From contig NZ_NBYY01000010.1 of the NCBI RefSeq assembly GCF_002464935.1, forward strand, positions 1 to 64,000: a stretch of 64,000 nt of DNA, given 5' to 3'. Position numbers and translations under genes: made by a program. Below, piece after piece: positions 1 through 10,177 of this stretch. Under the pieces are notes generated by a model. The model saw only the letters and a list, made by a program, of their open reading frames with translations. It ran no database searches and was not told where the DNA came from. Numbering within the stretch: the first letter of the stretch is position 1; the number at the start of each line of letters is the position of its first letter. The DNA is from Candidatus Enterovibrio escicola. GTDB lineage: Bacteria; Pseudomonadota; Gammaproteobacteria; Enterobacterales; Vibrionaceae.

Positions 1-355
1 AGGGGATTTCAGAGCAGGACATTCATCAACGTAAAAACCGAATTGAGATAGCCTTATACTCCACGAAGAGGGAGTTTAAAAATGCCTTTCACCATCAGTT
101 CCGTTTTAATCGAGGTATCCGAAAATATAAACTCACGGCTACAATGACCAGGATGCTTTGGACAATGCCATTCCTTAATAGTAGCGACATCTATCCAAAG
201 ACATCTATCCAAAAAGTGACTGAGCCACGGTTTACTAATTCTTGATTATATTGTTGCCAGTTGCTGATCTTGTGCTTTCCCTATCCCATCAATACTTCCC
301 GCTTAACTCCATTATGATCTGATCGTAGGAATTGAGATTAGTTCAGATATTTGGG
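1..355 (-). mobile_element. IS5-family (IS903-group) transposase relic, N-terminal part
   Basis: Read on the minus strand, bases about 285 to 185 give the N-terminal signature of IS903-group transposases (HKISNWQQYNQ, then LVNRG and TFWID). The next stretch, down to base 1, gives KGIFKLPLRG and FTLMN, which are interrupted by stop codons. The leader (about 300-355) is nearly identical to an inverted copy at 58571-58625. The element runs off the left edge of the window and abuts an IS982 relic at about 356. There is no intact open frame, so it cannot make transposase. Confidence 0.8.
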
Positions 356-573
356 ACACAATGCCGGCGAGACGGCTTGTTTCTTTGTTTGATACCGTAA
401 GAAATTAGGTATTTTTTCCATGCAGGGAGGAAAGTTTGGCAGAAGTCGTCGATATCAACGAAAACAGCGTCTAAGTTGTTCATACCTAGGTTCTTATGCA
501 GTCACTAGTTTTTCTCAAACGATCAGATCGCGACTTTAGCATTTAGTTCATTTCTTATGTGCAGCTCAGGTTA
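356..573 (-). mobile_element. IS982-family relic, left end and transposase N-terminus
   Basis: The minus strand carries the IS982 terminal repeat seen elsewhere in the window (TAACCTGAGCTGC, then CATAAG) ending at 573. About 70 bases of leader follow, and then a transposase start reading MNNLDAVFVDIDDFC and FLPAWKKYLIS. It is cut off after about 40 codons where the IS5 relic begins. The terminal repeat ends one base from the hpf stop codon. This element, or what followed it, replaced the ptsN-rapZ-npr genes that usually come after hpf. Confidence 0.8.
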
Positions 574-574
574 G

Positions 575-862
575 TTAATGATGATTCATCTTTTTCTTGT
601 GTTTGTTTAACTGCTTAGCCAGCTTATCGCTAAGCGAATCAACGGACGTATACATGTTATCTGAGTTAGATTTTGCGTGAATTTCTCCATTGTTTATATG
701 AAGTGTGGCTTCGGCAATTTGGTGGAGTTTTTCGCGGCTAAGCACGATATGCACATTATTAATATGCTCAAAAAAACGCTCAAGCTTATCAAACTTCTGT
801 ATCACATGCTTTCGGAGGGACTCGGTGATTTCGACATGGTGTCCAGTGAGATTGATGTGCAT
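575..862 (-). CDS. hpf: Ribosome hibernation promoting factor
   Basis: This 95-residue protein of the HPF/YfiA family binds the 30S decoding region and helps form inactive 100S ribosomes in slow-growing cells. The whole family length is present: the N-terminal INLTGHHVEIT, the central HINNGEIHA, and the basic, His-rich C-terminus. The ATG at 862 is chosen over the one two codons upstream because AAGGAAG lies at good spacing before it. It is the last gene of the kdsD-to-hpf operon, directly after rpoN, as in vibrios and E. coli. An IS982 end sits one base beyond the stop codon, yet the protein is not shortened. Confidence 0.93.
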   Translation of the reverse strand: MHINLTGHHVEITESLRKHVIQKFDKLERFFEHINNVHIVLSREKLHQIAEATLHINNGEIHAKSNSDNMYTSVDSLSDKLAKQLNKHKKKMNHH

Positions 863-889
863 AAACAACTTCCTTTTTGTTGAAATGCC

Positions 890-2377
890 CTACAGAAGGC
901 ATTTACGCTGATGAGACGGGGCAATACGCATAGACTCACGATATTTTGCAATTGTTCGTCGTGCGACTTGGATTCCTTGTTTTGCCAAAAGTGTAGCAAT
1001 TTTACTGTCGCTGAGTGGTTTTACTGTATCTTCTGCAGCAACTAATTTTTTAACCAGTGCTCGTATTGCGGTGGAACTAAACTCACCGCCATTGTCAGTA
1101 CTTACATGGCTAGAAAAAAAGTATTTTAATTCAAAGATACCTCTTGGGGTATGCATGTATTTTTGGGTCGTAACCCGAGATATGGTGGATTCATGCATGT
1201 TCACAGCTATTGCGATGTCATTAAGCACCATTGGTTTCATTGCTTCTTCACCGTACTCAAAGAAATCTTGCTGATATTCAACGATACAGCGTGTGACTTT
1301 GAGTAGGGTTTCATTGCGGCTTTCTAAACTTTTTATTAACCATTTAGCCTCTTGCAAATTATTTCGAATAAATTGTCTATCTGCACCACTGCAGCTATTT
1401 TTTATTAGAGCGGCATATTTTTGATTTATCTTTAGTTTTGGTATGTTATCTGGATTTATTTGTACGATCCATTTATCGTGTTCTTTGAATACAGATACGT
1501 CAGGAATTACATATTCAGCTTCATTGGTGACAATGAGATTTCCAGGGCGGGGTTCAAGGCTATGAATGAGATTCATGATTTCTTTGAGCTCTGGTTTTCG
1601 TAATTTGGTTTCTTTCATGATCTGGCGGAAATCTCGGTTTGCCAGCAAATTCATGTGAACTTTTAGTACTGACTTCGCCTCTGCTAGCCAAGGTGTGTAT
1701 TCCGAAAGCTCGGCAAGTTGTAGCAACAAGCACTCTTGCAGCGAGCGTGATGCGACGCTTAGTGGGTCGAAATGCTGCACACGTTTTAGTACTGCTTCAA
1801 CTTCATCAAGTTCGACATGGTCACTACCAAGACTCTCGAGAATATCTTCACAGGATATGGTTAAGTATCCTTTGTCATTAACCGCATCGATAATAGCTGT
1901 CGCGATCGCGAGGTCGACATCAGTAAACGGAGTTAGTTGAACTTGCCAATTAAGATAATCTTGGAGTGTTTCTGTGGTTTCACCCTGATACACGGGAAGT
2001 TCATCACAGAATGGAATGCCTATGCTTCCTGTATTGGCACTATAGACGTCATCCCAAGTAGTATCCACAGGGAGATCATTTGGCATTTCTTGCTGATTAA
2101 TAGCATCGGCACTGTCTAGGTTATCTTCATGGTTTAGATGGTTTTCATTGTCTGTTGGGGCACTAAGACGCTCATCGTTTTCATAATCTTCTGACACATC
2201 ATTGTTTGATGTGTACTCTGTAGGGTCTTCTTGTTCGAGGAGCGGATTTGCTTCCAGTGCTGCTTGAATCTCTTGTTGAAGATCTAATGTCGACAACTGT
2301 AGTAGGCGTATTGCCTGTTGCAGTTGTGGTGTCATAGCAATTTGTTGGCCAAGCTTTAGTTGAAGCGAGGGTTTCAT
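890..2377 (-). CDS. rpoN: RNA polymerase sigma-54 factor
   Basis: Sigma-54 directs RNA polymerase to -24/-12 promoters that need an AAA+ activator, controlling for example nitrogen, flagellar and luminescence genes in vibrios. The 495-residue protein has the glutamine/leucine-rich region I ([20 protein letters not shown]), an acidic region II rich in Asp/Glu/Asn (about 57-115), the core-binding domain, and near the C-terminus the DNA-binding RpoN box ([10 protein letters not shown]). The start is set at MKPSLQLK, the usual beginning; an in-frame ATG nine codons upstream is less likely. Retention in a shrinking genome suggests sigma-54 genes are still in use. Confidence 0.95.
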   Translation of the reverse strand: MKPSLQLKLGQQIAMTPQLQQAIRLLQLSTLDLQQEIQAALEANPLLEQEDPTEYTSNNDVSEDYENDERLSAPTDNENHLNHEDNLDSADAINQQEMPNDLPVDTTWDDVYSANTGSIGIPFCDELPVYQGETTETLQDYLNWQVQLTPFTDVDLAIATAIIDAVNDKGYLTISCEDILESLGSDHVELDEVEAVLKRVQHFDPLSVASRSLQECLLLQLAELSEYTPWLAEAKSVLKVHMNLLANRDFRQIMKETKLRKPELKEIMNLIHSLEPRPGNLIVTNEAEYVIPDVSVFKEHDKWIVQINPDNIPKLKINQKYAALIKNSCSGADRQFIRNNLQEAKWLIKSLESRNETLLKVTRCIVEYQQDFFEYGEEAMKPMVLNDIAIAVNMHESTISRVTTQKYMHTPRGIFELKYFFSSHVSTDNGGEFSSTAIRALVKKLVAAEDTVKPLSDSKIATLLAKQGIQVARRTIAKYRESMRIAPSHQRKCLL

Positions 2378-2454
2378 AGTAATTTTGACACCTTTCCTAT
2401 TCATGTTATCAGTGCATTATGTTAGACACTATTAAGCTAACACTTTTCTTTTAA

Positions 2455-3180
2455 CTATAGCCTGAACTCATCTCCGAGATATACACGTTTTACATGCTCA
2501 TTGTTGAGCACTTCATCAGGAGTACCATGAGCAATCAAATTCCCTTGACTTACAATGTAAGCGTATTCACAAACACTCAGTGTTTCACGTACGTTGTGAT
2601 CTGTAATTAAGACACCTAAACCTCGGTCTCGAAGGTGTTCTATGATCTTTTTTATATCGATAACGGAGATAGGGTCAACACCTGCAAATGGTTCATCCAG
2701 CAAAATAAATTTTGGATTAGCAGCAAGGGCTCGTGCAATCTCCACTCGGCGTCGTTCCCCTCCTGAGAGAGTCAGACCCATGCTGTTTCGAATGTGTTGA
2801 ATGTTAAACTCTTCGAGCAGATCCTCAGCTTTGTCCTGACGTTGCTCTTTTGTTAAGTCTGAACGTGTTTGAAGTACTGCCATTAGGTTATTGTATACAC
2901 TCAGTTTTCTAAAAATAGAAGCTTCTTGAGGCAAGTAACCGATCCCCATTCGAGATCGGTTGTGCATTGGTTGTAAACTGATATCTATATCATCAATATG
3001 AATGGATCCTTCATCAAGGGTAACCAAGCCAACAATCATATAAAACGACGTGGTTTTTCCAGCTCCATTTGGACCAAGTAACCCAATGATTTCACCAGAT
3101 TCAACTTTGAGACTGACATCAGCAACGACTTTTCGTCCGTTGTAGCTTTTCGCAAGGTTCTTTGCGGTAAGTATTGACAT
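2455..3180 (-). CDS. lptB: LPS export ABC transporter ATPase
   Basis: LptB is the cytoplasmic ATPase that, with LptF and LptG (not in this window), extracts lipopolysaccharide from the inner membrane and pushes it along the Lpt bridge. The 241 residues show Walker A (GPNGAGKTT), the ABC signature (LSGGERRR), Walker B ([10 protein letters not shown]) and the H-loop histidine (ITDHNVRET). It follows lptA with a short gap and precedes rpoN in the conserved operon order. Length and motifs are normal. Confidence 0.96.
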   Translation of the reverse strand: MSILTAKNLAKSYNGRKVVADVSLKVESGEIIGLLGPNGAGKTTSFYMIVGLVTLDEGSIHIDDIDISLQPMHNRSRMGIGYLPQEASIFRKLSVYNNLMAVLQTRSDLTKEQRQDKAEDLLEEFNIQHIRNSMGLTLSGGERRRVEIARALAANPKFILLDEPFAGVDPISVIDIKKIIEHLRDRGLGVLITDHNVRETLSVCEYAYIVSQGNLIAHGTPDEVLNNEHVKRVYLGDEFRL

Positions 3181-3195
3181 AAAGTATTAGTTCTT

Positions 3196-3705
3196 TTATT
3201 GTTTAGTGTGTGGTTGTAAAATGGTAGTGACACGACCGTTAACATCACTTTCTGCTACCAACTGTTGCTTATCAATCTGGTAGGAGATGAGCTGACCTTC
3301 AATCTTATTACCACCTTCTTGGGTCAATACAGCGTGGTTTCTCATCCTTAGAAAGCTTTTATCCACTTCATATTGAAGATCGTAGGCTTTACCAATCATT
3401 TTCTTGCCATCATCCATGGTTTGTTCGAATTCTGCAGGTTTACCAGAGGCATCAATAATTTCGCTCCCTTTTTTTCCACTAGGGCGAGTGACGATGACCT
3501 TGTCGGCGTTTAAACGAATTGAACCTTGGCGTAGATGTACGTTACCGTCGAAGACGACGGTGCCGGTTTTCATGTTCAAACTTTGGGTGTCTGAGTAAAT
3601 ATAAATAGGTTCCTCAGAATCACTTGATAATGCGAATACTCTGCTAAAAATTAGGATTTTTAGTATTAGTATAAAAGTGATAAGTTTATTCAATGTCTGG
3701 TGCAT
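3196..3705 (-). CDS. lptA: LPS transport periplasmic bridge protein
   Basis: LptA forms the periplasmic bridge that carries lipopolysaccharide from LptC to LptD. The 169-residue product has a hydrophobic signal sequence (about residues 8-26). The OstA/LptA beta-jellyroll region follows, with IYSDTQSLNMKTG and VFDGNVHLRQGSI typical of the family. Its start overlaps the end of lptC by about 20 bases, which suggests translational coupling. Confidence 0.93.
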   Translation of the reverse strand: MHQTLNKLITFILILKILIFSRVFALSSDSEEPIYIYSDTQSLNMKTGTVVFDGNVHLRQGSIRLNADKVIVTRPSGKKGSEIIDASGKPAEFEQTMDDGKKMIGKAYDLQYEVDKSFLRMRNHAVLTQEGGNKIEGQLISYQIDKQQLVAESDVNGRVTTILQPHTKQ

Positions 3706-4252
3706 ACTTGCTTTTCACTTGGTCAGTCAGTTCCATTTGATGGGATATAAAATTTCCTTTTGCCCGTTGTCCTCGGATTTGAAATCCTACACCAGTGATT
3801 TCCGTTTCGGTTTCAGACCAAAAATCCCGAGTAGTAAGATTTAGAGTTAATTTATCTACCTTGATAATTGCCATTCGAGCGTTAGGTAACAGGTTAAAAA
3901 TTCTGACGTGACCTGTCATATTTAGGTAGTTGCTACTATCTAGAACTGCAAAATCTGAATGGATTCGCCATTCTTCTACAGTACTATCATTGTATGTCCA
4001 TAAAGTGGGTTTATGAAAATGGGTTTCATCAAGTTTTTGATAGTGTTTGACGTGAATTGAATTCAATGTGTAGCTGCGCATACCGTGCTCGTTGTAGCGG
4101 GTAGATTTGATATTGTCAGCAGTAAATAATGGTTCTTCTGCATCTAGTTTGACCTTTATTTCTGACTCTAAATGATATTGACTCAGCAGGTAGTGACCTG
4201 TGAATCCACATATGACAAGTAGTGCAATACGACCGAGATGCCGAAGAATCAT
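3686..4252 (-). CDS. lptC: LPS export inner-membrane-anchored protein
   Basis: LptC is a bitopic membrane protein that receives lipopolysaccharide from LptB2FG and passes it to LptA. The 188 residues include one N-terminal membrane segment (about 7-25) and a periplasmic beta-jellyroll domain. It lies between kdsC, whose stop overlaps its start codon, and lptA, which fits the family better than the low sequence conservation alone. No lesion is visible. Confidence 0.9.
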   Translation of the reverse strand: MILRHLGRIALLVICGFTGHYLLSQYHLESEIKVKLDAEEPLFTADNIKSTRYNEHGMRSYTLNSIHVKHYQKLDETHFHKPTLWTYNDSTVEEWRIHSDFAVLDSSNYLNMTGHVRIFNLLPNARMAIIKVDKLTLNLTTRDFWSETETEITGVGFQIRGQRAKGNFISHQMELTDQVKSKYAPDIE

Positions 4253-4812
4253 ATGTTTAGCCTTTTATTCATATTAAGTTCTTCTCGTGCTTCAAGGATT
4301 AGATCACAGACTTCACGTACGGCACCATAGCCACCAAGTGTGCGAGTGATAAAATCAGCACGTTGTGCTAAAACTAAGTGTCCATCCTTCACACAAACAG
4401 ACAAACCTACCTGTGACATGACTGGCCAATCTGTTAAATCGTCACCAATGTATGCTATGGTCTTTGTGGCAATACTAAGGCGATCAATCAAATCTTCAAA
4501 GGCAGTATTTTTATCATCTTGACCTTGATAGACGTGTTTAATACCAAGGTCTGACATTCTTTGCTCAACAATAAAGGATTTTCGGCCAGTAATAACTGCA
4601 ACTTCAATACCTGCATTCATTAAAGATTTTATGCCATAACCATCGCGGATGTGGAAGGCCTTAAGCTCTTCCCCTTGATTACCCATATAAATACGACCAT
4701 CAGAAAATACACCGTCAATATCACAAATTAGCAATTTGATACCAGCTGCGGTGTTAAACACGGTTTCAAGAATAGGTCCATATAAGCTTCCAACTGTTTG
4801 CGCCTTAGCCAC
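4249..4812 (-). CDS. kdsC: 3-deoxy-D-manno-octulosonate 8-phosphate phosphatase
   Basis: KdsC hydrolyses Kdo-8-phosphate to Kdo, a core sugar of lipopolysaccharide. The 187-residue HAD-superfamily protein has the catalytic DxD motif in LLICDIDGVFSDGRIY. A Ser/Thr motif lies in AVITGRKS, and the distal acidic motif is YIGDDLTDWPV. The length is typical of the C0-type HAD phosphatases. It lies between kdsD and lptC with overlapping ends, as part of the Kdo/LPS export operon. Confidence 0.95.
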   Translation of the reverse strand: MAKAQTVGSLYGPILETVFNTAAGIKLLICDIDGVFSDGRIYMGNQGEELKAFHIRDGYGIKSLMNAGIEVAVITGRKSFIVEQRMSDLGIKHVYQGQDDKNTAFEDLIDRLSIATKTIAYIGDDLTDWPVMSQVGLSVCVKDGHLVLAQRADFITRTLGGYGAVREVCDLILEAREELNMNKRLNI

Positions 4813-5780
4813 TACATTACTCCTGCTTTTAAAAGATCATGCATGTTTAGTGCACCAACCAATTTGTTGTTGTCTGTAACGAGAAGACCGTTTATTTTTT
4901 TTTCTTCCATTAGTTTTAGACCTTCAGCGGCAAGCAGTTTTGCATTAACACAGGTTGGGTTAATACTCATGACATTACCAATGAGAGTGGAATGCAGATC
5001 ATAACGCTGGTCAAGAAGACGTCTTAGATCTCCATCCGTAAAAATACCACAAATCGTACCGGTGTTATCAATAACGCCGGTCATACCTAAGCCTTTAGCA
5101 GACACTTCCAACAATGCATTGCGTAGGGATTCATCCACAAATACGGTTGGTAATGCATTACCAGTGTGCATCACATCCGAAATATGTAGCAATAGTTTTC
5201 GGCCAAGTGGTCCTCCGGGATGAGAAAGCGCAAAATCATCTATGGTGAAGCCTTTTGCTTGCATCAGCGCAACGGCAAGGGCATCTCCCATGACAAGTGT
5301 TGCGGTAGTGCTGGACGTGGGGGCTAATCCGATAGGACAGGCTTCTTTTGGAACTTTAATGCACAGGTTTACCTGTGCAAGGCGTGCCATGCTTGAGACA
5401 GGATTACCTGTCATGGTGATTAGCGTAATACCTCGGCGTTTAACCACTGGTAGAAGAAGGAGGACTTCGGACGTTTCGCCAGAGTTTGAAATGGCCAGTA
5501 CGACATCTCCTTTTCCAATCATGCCTAAATCGCCATGGCTGGCTTCTCCGGGATGAACAAAAAAGGACGAAGTACCTGTACTGGCAAGGGTGGCTGCAAT
5601 TTTATTACCAATATGACCTGATTTACCCATCCCCATTACAACCACTTTTCCGGAGGCTGCCAGGATAAGCTGGCAGGCTTTGACAAAGTTTTCATTGATA
5701 TACTGTTCTAGCTGCACAAGTGCGTTAAGTTCAGTTTGTAGTACAGCTGTGCCTGCTTTGCGAAAATCAAAATCGGTCAT
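4812..5780 (-). CDS. kdsD: D-arabinose 5-phosphate isomerase
   Basis: KdsD interconverts ribulose 5-phosphate and arabinose 5-phosphate, the first committed step toward Kdo. The 322 residues have an N-terminal SIS sugar-isomerase domain (about 40-180, with GMGKSGHIGNK and SNSGETSEVL) followed by two CBS domains (about 205-322). The start overlaps the stop of the damaged yrbG gene upstream, so transcription and translation evidently continue through that region. Confidence 0.96.
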   Translation of the reverse strand: MTDFDFRKAGTAVLQTELNALVQLEQYINENFVKACQLILAASGKVVVMGMGKSGHIGNKIAATLASTGTSSFFVHPGEASHGDLGMIGKGDVVLAISNSGETSEVLLLLPVVKRRGITLITMTGNPVSSMARLAQVNLCIKVPKEACPIGLAPTSSTTATLVMGDALAVALMQAKGFTIDDFALSHPGGPLGRKLLLHISDVMHTGNALPTVFVDESLRNALLEVSAKGLGMTGVIDNTGTICGIFTDGDLRRLLDQRYDLHSTLIGNVMSINPTCVNAKLLAAEGLKLMEEKKINGLLVTDNNKLVGALNMHDLLKAGVM

Positions 5781-6679
5781 AACGTTTCCGAATTAGGTTG
5801 TAATATCGGTGAGCAGATAGCCTCAAAAGTACACGAAGATGACCAGTGATGTGATTTTCGTTTCCAACGATTGAGGGGATGGGACTTACTAACTCTAAAC
5901 AAAAACAACAGTACAGAAACTGCAAATATTAAACAGAAATCACGCTCTATGGTTAATAAGGGATTCAGAACTGATGGATTAATAATTTCTGCTAGAGTTA
6001 TTATGGCAGGGATATCGAAAATATTCGAACTCATGATATAGTTAAAAACTAGATTATCTTCACCTTTAAGTACACTGGAAATCAATGCGAATAGTTCTGG
6101 ATGACTTATACCTTCAGCAACGATAATTAGGTCAATAATCAGATCACTTATTCCAACGGTTTTGTAGATGAAAAGAGTGACTATATAGGAGGATACGATT
6201 ATACCTGCGCTAGAGATAACAAGAATAAAACCCATAATCAGCGAGATAGTTGCTATGATGTTGCTTACGTCTTGTGGGGTTTTCGTTTCTTGTTTTGTAA
6301 GCATTAGGCTAAACGCTGTATTCTCTTGAACAATTTTCAACAGGATGAGCCAGAATGTATTAAACAAGATGGAAAGCAAAATACTTTTGTGAAATCTGAG
6401 CGTAGCATTCCATGAAATTACGCTAGAGATTGGGATAATAATCAGCATCAGAGGTAATTGTCGATGAATGAGGTTTGAGCTTATAGACAAAGGTTGAATG
6501 AGTGTAGAGATACTAGGAATAATAGTGATATTGGTTATGTTTGAATGAAGTATGTCACCGACGGCTGCATGGCTGTTATCACTTAACACTTCCTGAGCAG
6601 AGAAACTGTAGACTAACCTGTAAGGATAGCTTGCTAACAAACATAAGCCACTGACAAGCATGGTGATAGTTTCAGACAC
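5777..6679 (-). pseudogene. yrbG: YrbG-like Na+/Ca2+ exchanger family protein, internally deleted and probably non-functional
   Basis: Position upstream of kdsD and residual similarity (SNITNITII, RQLPLMLI, KGEDNLVFNYIMSSNIFDI) mark this as yrbG, a CaCA-family cation exchanger. The frame is open for 300 codons. However, the first alpha repeat, normally with a GTSLPE ion-binding motif, is deleted between the first membrane segment and AVGDILHSN. The second repeat reads EGISHPEL where the family has GTSLPEL. The C-terminal end is also replaced by a hydrophilic, Ser/Lys-rich tail. The open frame is seen; loss of exchange activity is inferred. It may be kept open because it is translationally coupled to kdsD. 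Confidence 0.7.
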
Positions 6680-7134
6680 TTAATTACCTTTTGAATAGAT
6701 AAGGTCAAATATAAGAAATGGTAATTCTGACTACTATTTGAGGAAATGTGAAGAAAAACTATGCAGTTAAATGACGCAACATAATATGCCAGTAGCACTG
6801 TAGTTAAAATCTACTCCAATAGTGAAATAGTAAATTTGATTTTGATTAGAATGTGGGTGAAGATAAGCATAGCGACCGAGTTGCCGATTAGGTTGGCGCA
6901 CCTTCCGATTTATTTAAGTAAATAACCGGAAATCTAGTTGTATAACATTTTCGTTGCAGATAGACATTATGAATATGAAAAGGCAACGTTTTCAGGATAA
7001 TTAAAGATTAGCAAGCATTTAACTAAAAATTTAAAAATGAATGCTGTGTAATTACTCGCCTTGCACTTACTCTCACTACTAGAGCAGTATTAATAAGTCG
7101 TGAATAAATCAAGTCAACACAATAGGCTATATTA
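6680..7134. other. Non-coding divergent region between yrbG and mlaF
   Basis: About 455 bases separate the divergent lpt/kds and mla operons. I find no convincing open frame. A near-perfect hairpin spans 6903-6931 (TTCCGATTTATTTA pairing with TAAATAACCGGAA), which could be an old terminator or operator. Promoters for both operons must lie here, but I could not identify a convincing -35/-10 pair. Confidence 0.5.
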
Positions 7135-7932
7135 ATGGGTGCAAATAATTTGGTTGAAATCAGCAACCTGACCTTTTGTCGGGAAAGAAAGGTTATCTTC
7201 GATAATATCAGCCTGACGGTTCCCATTGGTAAAGTAACAGCAATTATGGGACCTTCAGGGATAGGAAAAACCACACTTTTACGCCTGATCGGGGGGCAGC
7301 TGTTGCCTGAAAGTGGCATAGTTAAGTTTGCAGATCAAGATATTACAACCCTCTCGCGTCGTAAACTTTATGAAGTTAGAAAGCGCATGAGTATGCTATT
7401 TCAATCAGGTGCACTTTTTACTGACATGACGGTGTTTGACAACGTCGCTTTTCCGTTACGAGAGCATACCTATCTTACCGAGTCACTGATTAAAACCCTT
7501 GTATTATTGAAACTTGAATCAGTAGGGTTGCGTGGTGCTTCACAACTCATGCCAAGTACACTTTCTGGTGGGATGGCTCGACGAGTAGCCCTTGCACGTG
7601 CGATTGCACTTGATCCTGAACTTATTATGTTTGATGAACCTTTTGTGGGACAAGACCCCATTACCATGGGGGTATTGGTTTCGTTAATTCGTAATTTGAA
7701 TGAGGCACTTGGGCTAACATCAATAGTGGTATCACACGATGTTCCTGAGGTGATGAGTATTGCTGATCATGTCTACTTGTTGGTTGACGGTAGCATTGTC
7801 GCATCTGGCGTGCCCCAGTCGATTTGTGACAATCCTGATCCTCGAGTGATTCAATTTCTTAGAGGTGATGCTGATGGTCCGGTGCCTTTCAAATACCCTG
7901 CTAAAGACATTATACAGGAGTTGTTTTCGTGA
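7135..7932 (+). CDS. mlaF: Phospholipid transport ABC ATPase MlaF
   Basis: MlaF powers the MlaFEDB complex, which moves phospholipids between the inner membrane and the periplasmic carrier MlaC to keep the outer membrane asymmetric. The 265 residues contain Walker A (GPSGIGKTT), the signature [14 protein letters not shown], Walker B ([11 protein letters not shown]) and the H-loop SHDVPEV. The LSGGMA variant is typical of Mla/Mce ATPases. The gene opens the mlaFEDCB operon; its stop overlaps the mlaE start. Confidence 0.96.
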   Translation: MGANNLVEISNLTFCRERKVIFDNISLTVPIGKVTAIMGPSGIGKTTLLRLIGGQLLPESGIVKFADQDITTLSRRKLYEVRKRMSMLFQSGALFTDMTVFDNVAFPLREHTYLTESLIKTLVLLKLESVGLRGASQLMPSTLSGGMARRVALARAIALDPELIMFDEPFVGQDPITMGVLVSLIRNLNEALGLTSIVVSHDVPEVMSIADHVYLLVDGSIVASGVPQSICDNPDPRVIQFLRGDADGPVPFKYPAKDIIQELFS

Positions 7933-8711
7933 TAGTTAATATGCTTCAAGAGCTGGGTGCATGTACGTTGGCTGTTTCACGAACAATGGGTCGAGCAACG
8001 TTTATGTTACTCGGTGCCTTGATTGGAAAACCACAGCCTAAGAAGATGTTACCGCTTCTGATTATTCAACTTTATTCGGTGGGTGTACGTTCGCTGGGTA
8101 TCATCATGGTATCTGGTCTGTTTATTGGCATGGTACTTAGCCTGCAAGGTTATTTAGTTTTGGTAGATTTGGGTGCTGAAAGCTCACTGGGTCAAATGGT
8201 TGCGGTAGCGTTACTGCGCGAACTTGGTCCTGTAGTTACGGCCTTGCTCTTTGCTGGTCGTGCGGGTTCTGCGTTGACCGCAGAAATTGGGTTGATGAAA
8301 ACGACGGAACAACTTTCTAGTTTAGAAATGATGGCGGTAGATCCATTGCGCCGTATTATTGCCCCGCGTTTATGGGCAGGTGTAATTTCGATGCCACTGC
8401 TGACAATGATCTTCATCATGATAGGTATTTGGGGTGGGCAACTTGTTGGCGTTGATTGGAAGGGCATTGATTACGGCAGTTATTGGGCGGTCATGCAATC
8501 TTCCGTCGAATTGGGTTATGACATTGGCCAGTCGTTCATTAAAAGCATCGTGTTTTCCATCACCGTAATTTGGATTGCTCTTTTTAATGGCTATGATGCT
8601 ATCTCTACGTCTGAAGGGATAAGTCGTGCTACTACACGTACCGTCGTACATTCGTCTTTAGCAGTGTTGGGGTTAGATTTTATCCTCACTGCATTGATGT
8701 TTGGGAGTTAA
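7929..8711 (+). CDS. mlaE: Phospholipid transport permease MlaE
   Basis: MlaE is the membrane permease of the MlaFEDB complex. The 260-residue protein has several hydrophobic helices and the conserved MlaE-family block [20 protein letters not shown]. It starts with GTG overlapping the mlaF stop (GTGA), which indicates tight coupling. Length and motifs are normal. Confidence 0.95.
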   Translation: MIVNMLQELGACTLAVSRTMGRATFMLLGALIGKPQPKKMLPLLIIQLYSVGVRSLGIIMVSGLFIGMVLSLQGYLVLVDLGAESSLGQMVAVALLRELGPVVTALLFAGRAGSALTAEIGLMKTTEQLSSLEMMAVDPLRRIIAPRLWAGVISMPLLTMIFIMIGIWGGQLVGVDWKGIDYGSYWAVMQSSVELGYDIGQSFIKSIVFSITVIWIALFNGYDAISTSEGISRATTRTVVHSSLAVLGLDFILTALMFGS

Positions 8712-8716
8712 TTTAG

Positions 8717-9199
8717 ATGCAACAAAATCGTAAAACTGAATTCTGGGTAGGAACATTTGTGTTGGTGGGAATTACAGCTGTATTACTACTTTCTTTTCAA
8801 GTTGCTGGTGTGAAAAGTTATTCTCGTTCTGACTATTATTCACTTGATGCACATTTCGACAATATTGGTGGTTTGAAAGTGCGCTCTCCTGTAAAAATTG
8901 GGGGGGTTGTTGTTGGTCGTATTAGTGATATTAGTTTAACTGCACCTGATTATGTGCCGATGGTGACGATGGAGATTGAACGTAAATATGGCTTCTTCCC
9001 TGAGACTAGTTCTGCTGTAATTCTAACGTCAGGTTTACTTGGTGAACAGTTTATTGGTATTCGTTTAGGTTTTCTTGCTGAAGGCATCGATGTATTGGAA
9101 GACGGTGACTTACTAGAAGATACTCGTTCGGCAATGGTATTGGAGGATCTCATCGGTCAGTTTCTTTACAGTGTCCGTAGCGGTCCGAAGGAGCCGTGA
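8717..9199 (+). CDS. mlaD: Mce-domain lipid-binding protein MlaD
   Basis: MlaD is a bitopic inner-membrane protein whose MCE domains form a hexameric ring that channels phospholipids between MlaE and MlaC. The 160 residues have one N-terminal membrane segment (about 10-30) and one MCE domain (about 38-120; GGLKVRSPVKIGGVVVGRI is characteristic). It follows mlaE by five bases and is followed directly by mlaC. Confidence 0.95.
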   Translation: MQQNRKTEFWVGTFVLVGITAVLLLSFQVAGVKSYSRSDYYSLDAHFDNIGGLKVRSPVKIGGVVVGRISDISLTAPDYVPMVTMEIERKYGFFPETSSAVILTSGLLGEQFIGIRLGFLAEGIDVLEDGDLLEDTRSAMVLEDLIGQFLYSVRSGPKEP

Positions 9200-9201
9200 A
9201 T

Positions 9202-9852
9202 ATGAAAAAGTGGTTAAATCTCTGTATCCCTACGATCGGTTTGATCATGTCATCGCCCATGTTTGCTGACGTGGATTCGAGTAATCCATACATATTGGTT
9301 AATAGTGTGGCACAAAACACGTTTAGTCGACTAAAAGATAACAAAGACAGATATCAGGCCAATTCAGATCTACTTTATGTCGTAGTTGAAGAAGAGTTGA
9401 TGCCTTATATTAATGTTCGCTACGCAGCGATGAAAGTGCTGGCATCACAAGCAAGAGAAGCTACGAAGGAAGAGCGAGATCTATTCACTGAGGCATTTTA
9501 TGGTTATATGGTGGAATCTTATGTACATATTCTAAGGGGATATACAGATCAGGAGCTTAAAGTTGAGCCAATAAAAGCTGTCGATCTAAAGCAAAGAATT
9601 GTCTCCGTCCGTGTCGAAATTATGGATAGCGTTCGTCCACCAATTCGGTTTGATTTTATACTGCGAAGAAACGGGAAAACTCATCATTGGCAGGTATTTG
9701 ACTTACAGATTGAAGGCGTGAGTATATTGGATGTTAAGGCCGGTGAGTGGAGTGCCAAACTTCGCAAAAATGGTATCAAAGCTGTGGCTAAAGAACTAGA
9801 ACTTCGTTTAAAGTCACCTAATAATAAAGGAAATAAAGTAGAAGGTGAATAG
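9202..9852 (+). CDS. mlaC: Periplasmic phospholipid carrier MlaC
   Basis: MlaC shuttles phospholipid through the periplasm between the outer-membrane MlaA complex and MlaFEDB. The product has a signal peptide ending near MFADVDSS and the Tol-Tol-type MlaC fold (LMPYINVRYAAMKVL). The ATG at 9202 is preferred because AAGGAG lies nine bases upstream; an in-frame GTG at 9196 is too close to that site. The stop overlaps the mlaB start. Confidence 0.94.
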   Translation: MKKWLNLCIPTIGLIMSSPMFADVDSSNPYILVNSVAQNTFSRLKDNKDRYQANSDLLYVVVEEELMPYINVRYAAMKVLASQAREATKEERDLFTEAFYGYMVESYVHILRGYTDQELKVEPIKAVDLKQRIVSVRVEIMDSVRPPIRFDFILRRNGKTHHWQVFDLQIEGVSILDVKAGEWSAKLRKNGIKAVAKELELRLKSPNNKGNKVEGE

Positions 9853-10175
9853 TGAATGAGCCATTAGTCTGGCGAATGGTAACAAATGGGTATTATTGTT
9901 TATCAGGAAGGCTTGACCGTGGTACAGTCCCCGTTTTTTGGGGGTACCGTGCGGACTGGCTCCCTGCAGATAGAGTAATTATACTTGATCTTTCTGATGT
10001 GAAACACGTGGATTCATCTGGAATGTCGATGTTGCTTCACTTGTGGCAACAACTCAGAGTAAATAAGCAAATGCTGACTCTTATTCATGTACCATCTAAG
10101 CTTAACTTGTTATTGAGGTTAAGTAATGTGGAAAGTTTATTTATGGATGACCAGACATTGTGTGACGGGAAATAA
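9852..10175 (+). CDS. mlaB: STAS-domain subunit MlaB
   Basis: MlaB is a small cytoplasmic STAS-domain protein that binds MlaF and stimulates the complex. The 107-residue product has the STAS core with its conserved Ser-Ser in [13 protein letters not shown]. It starts with GTG overlapping the mlaC stop and closes the mla block before ibaG. Confidence 0.9.
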   Translation: MNEPLVWRMVTNGYYCLSGRLDRGTVPVFWGYRADWLPADRVIILDLSDVKHVDSSGMSMLLHLWQQLRVNKQMLTLIHVPSKLNLLLRLSNVESLFMDDQTLCDGK

Positions 10176-10177
10176 TC

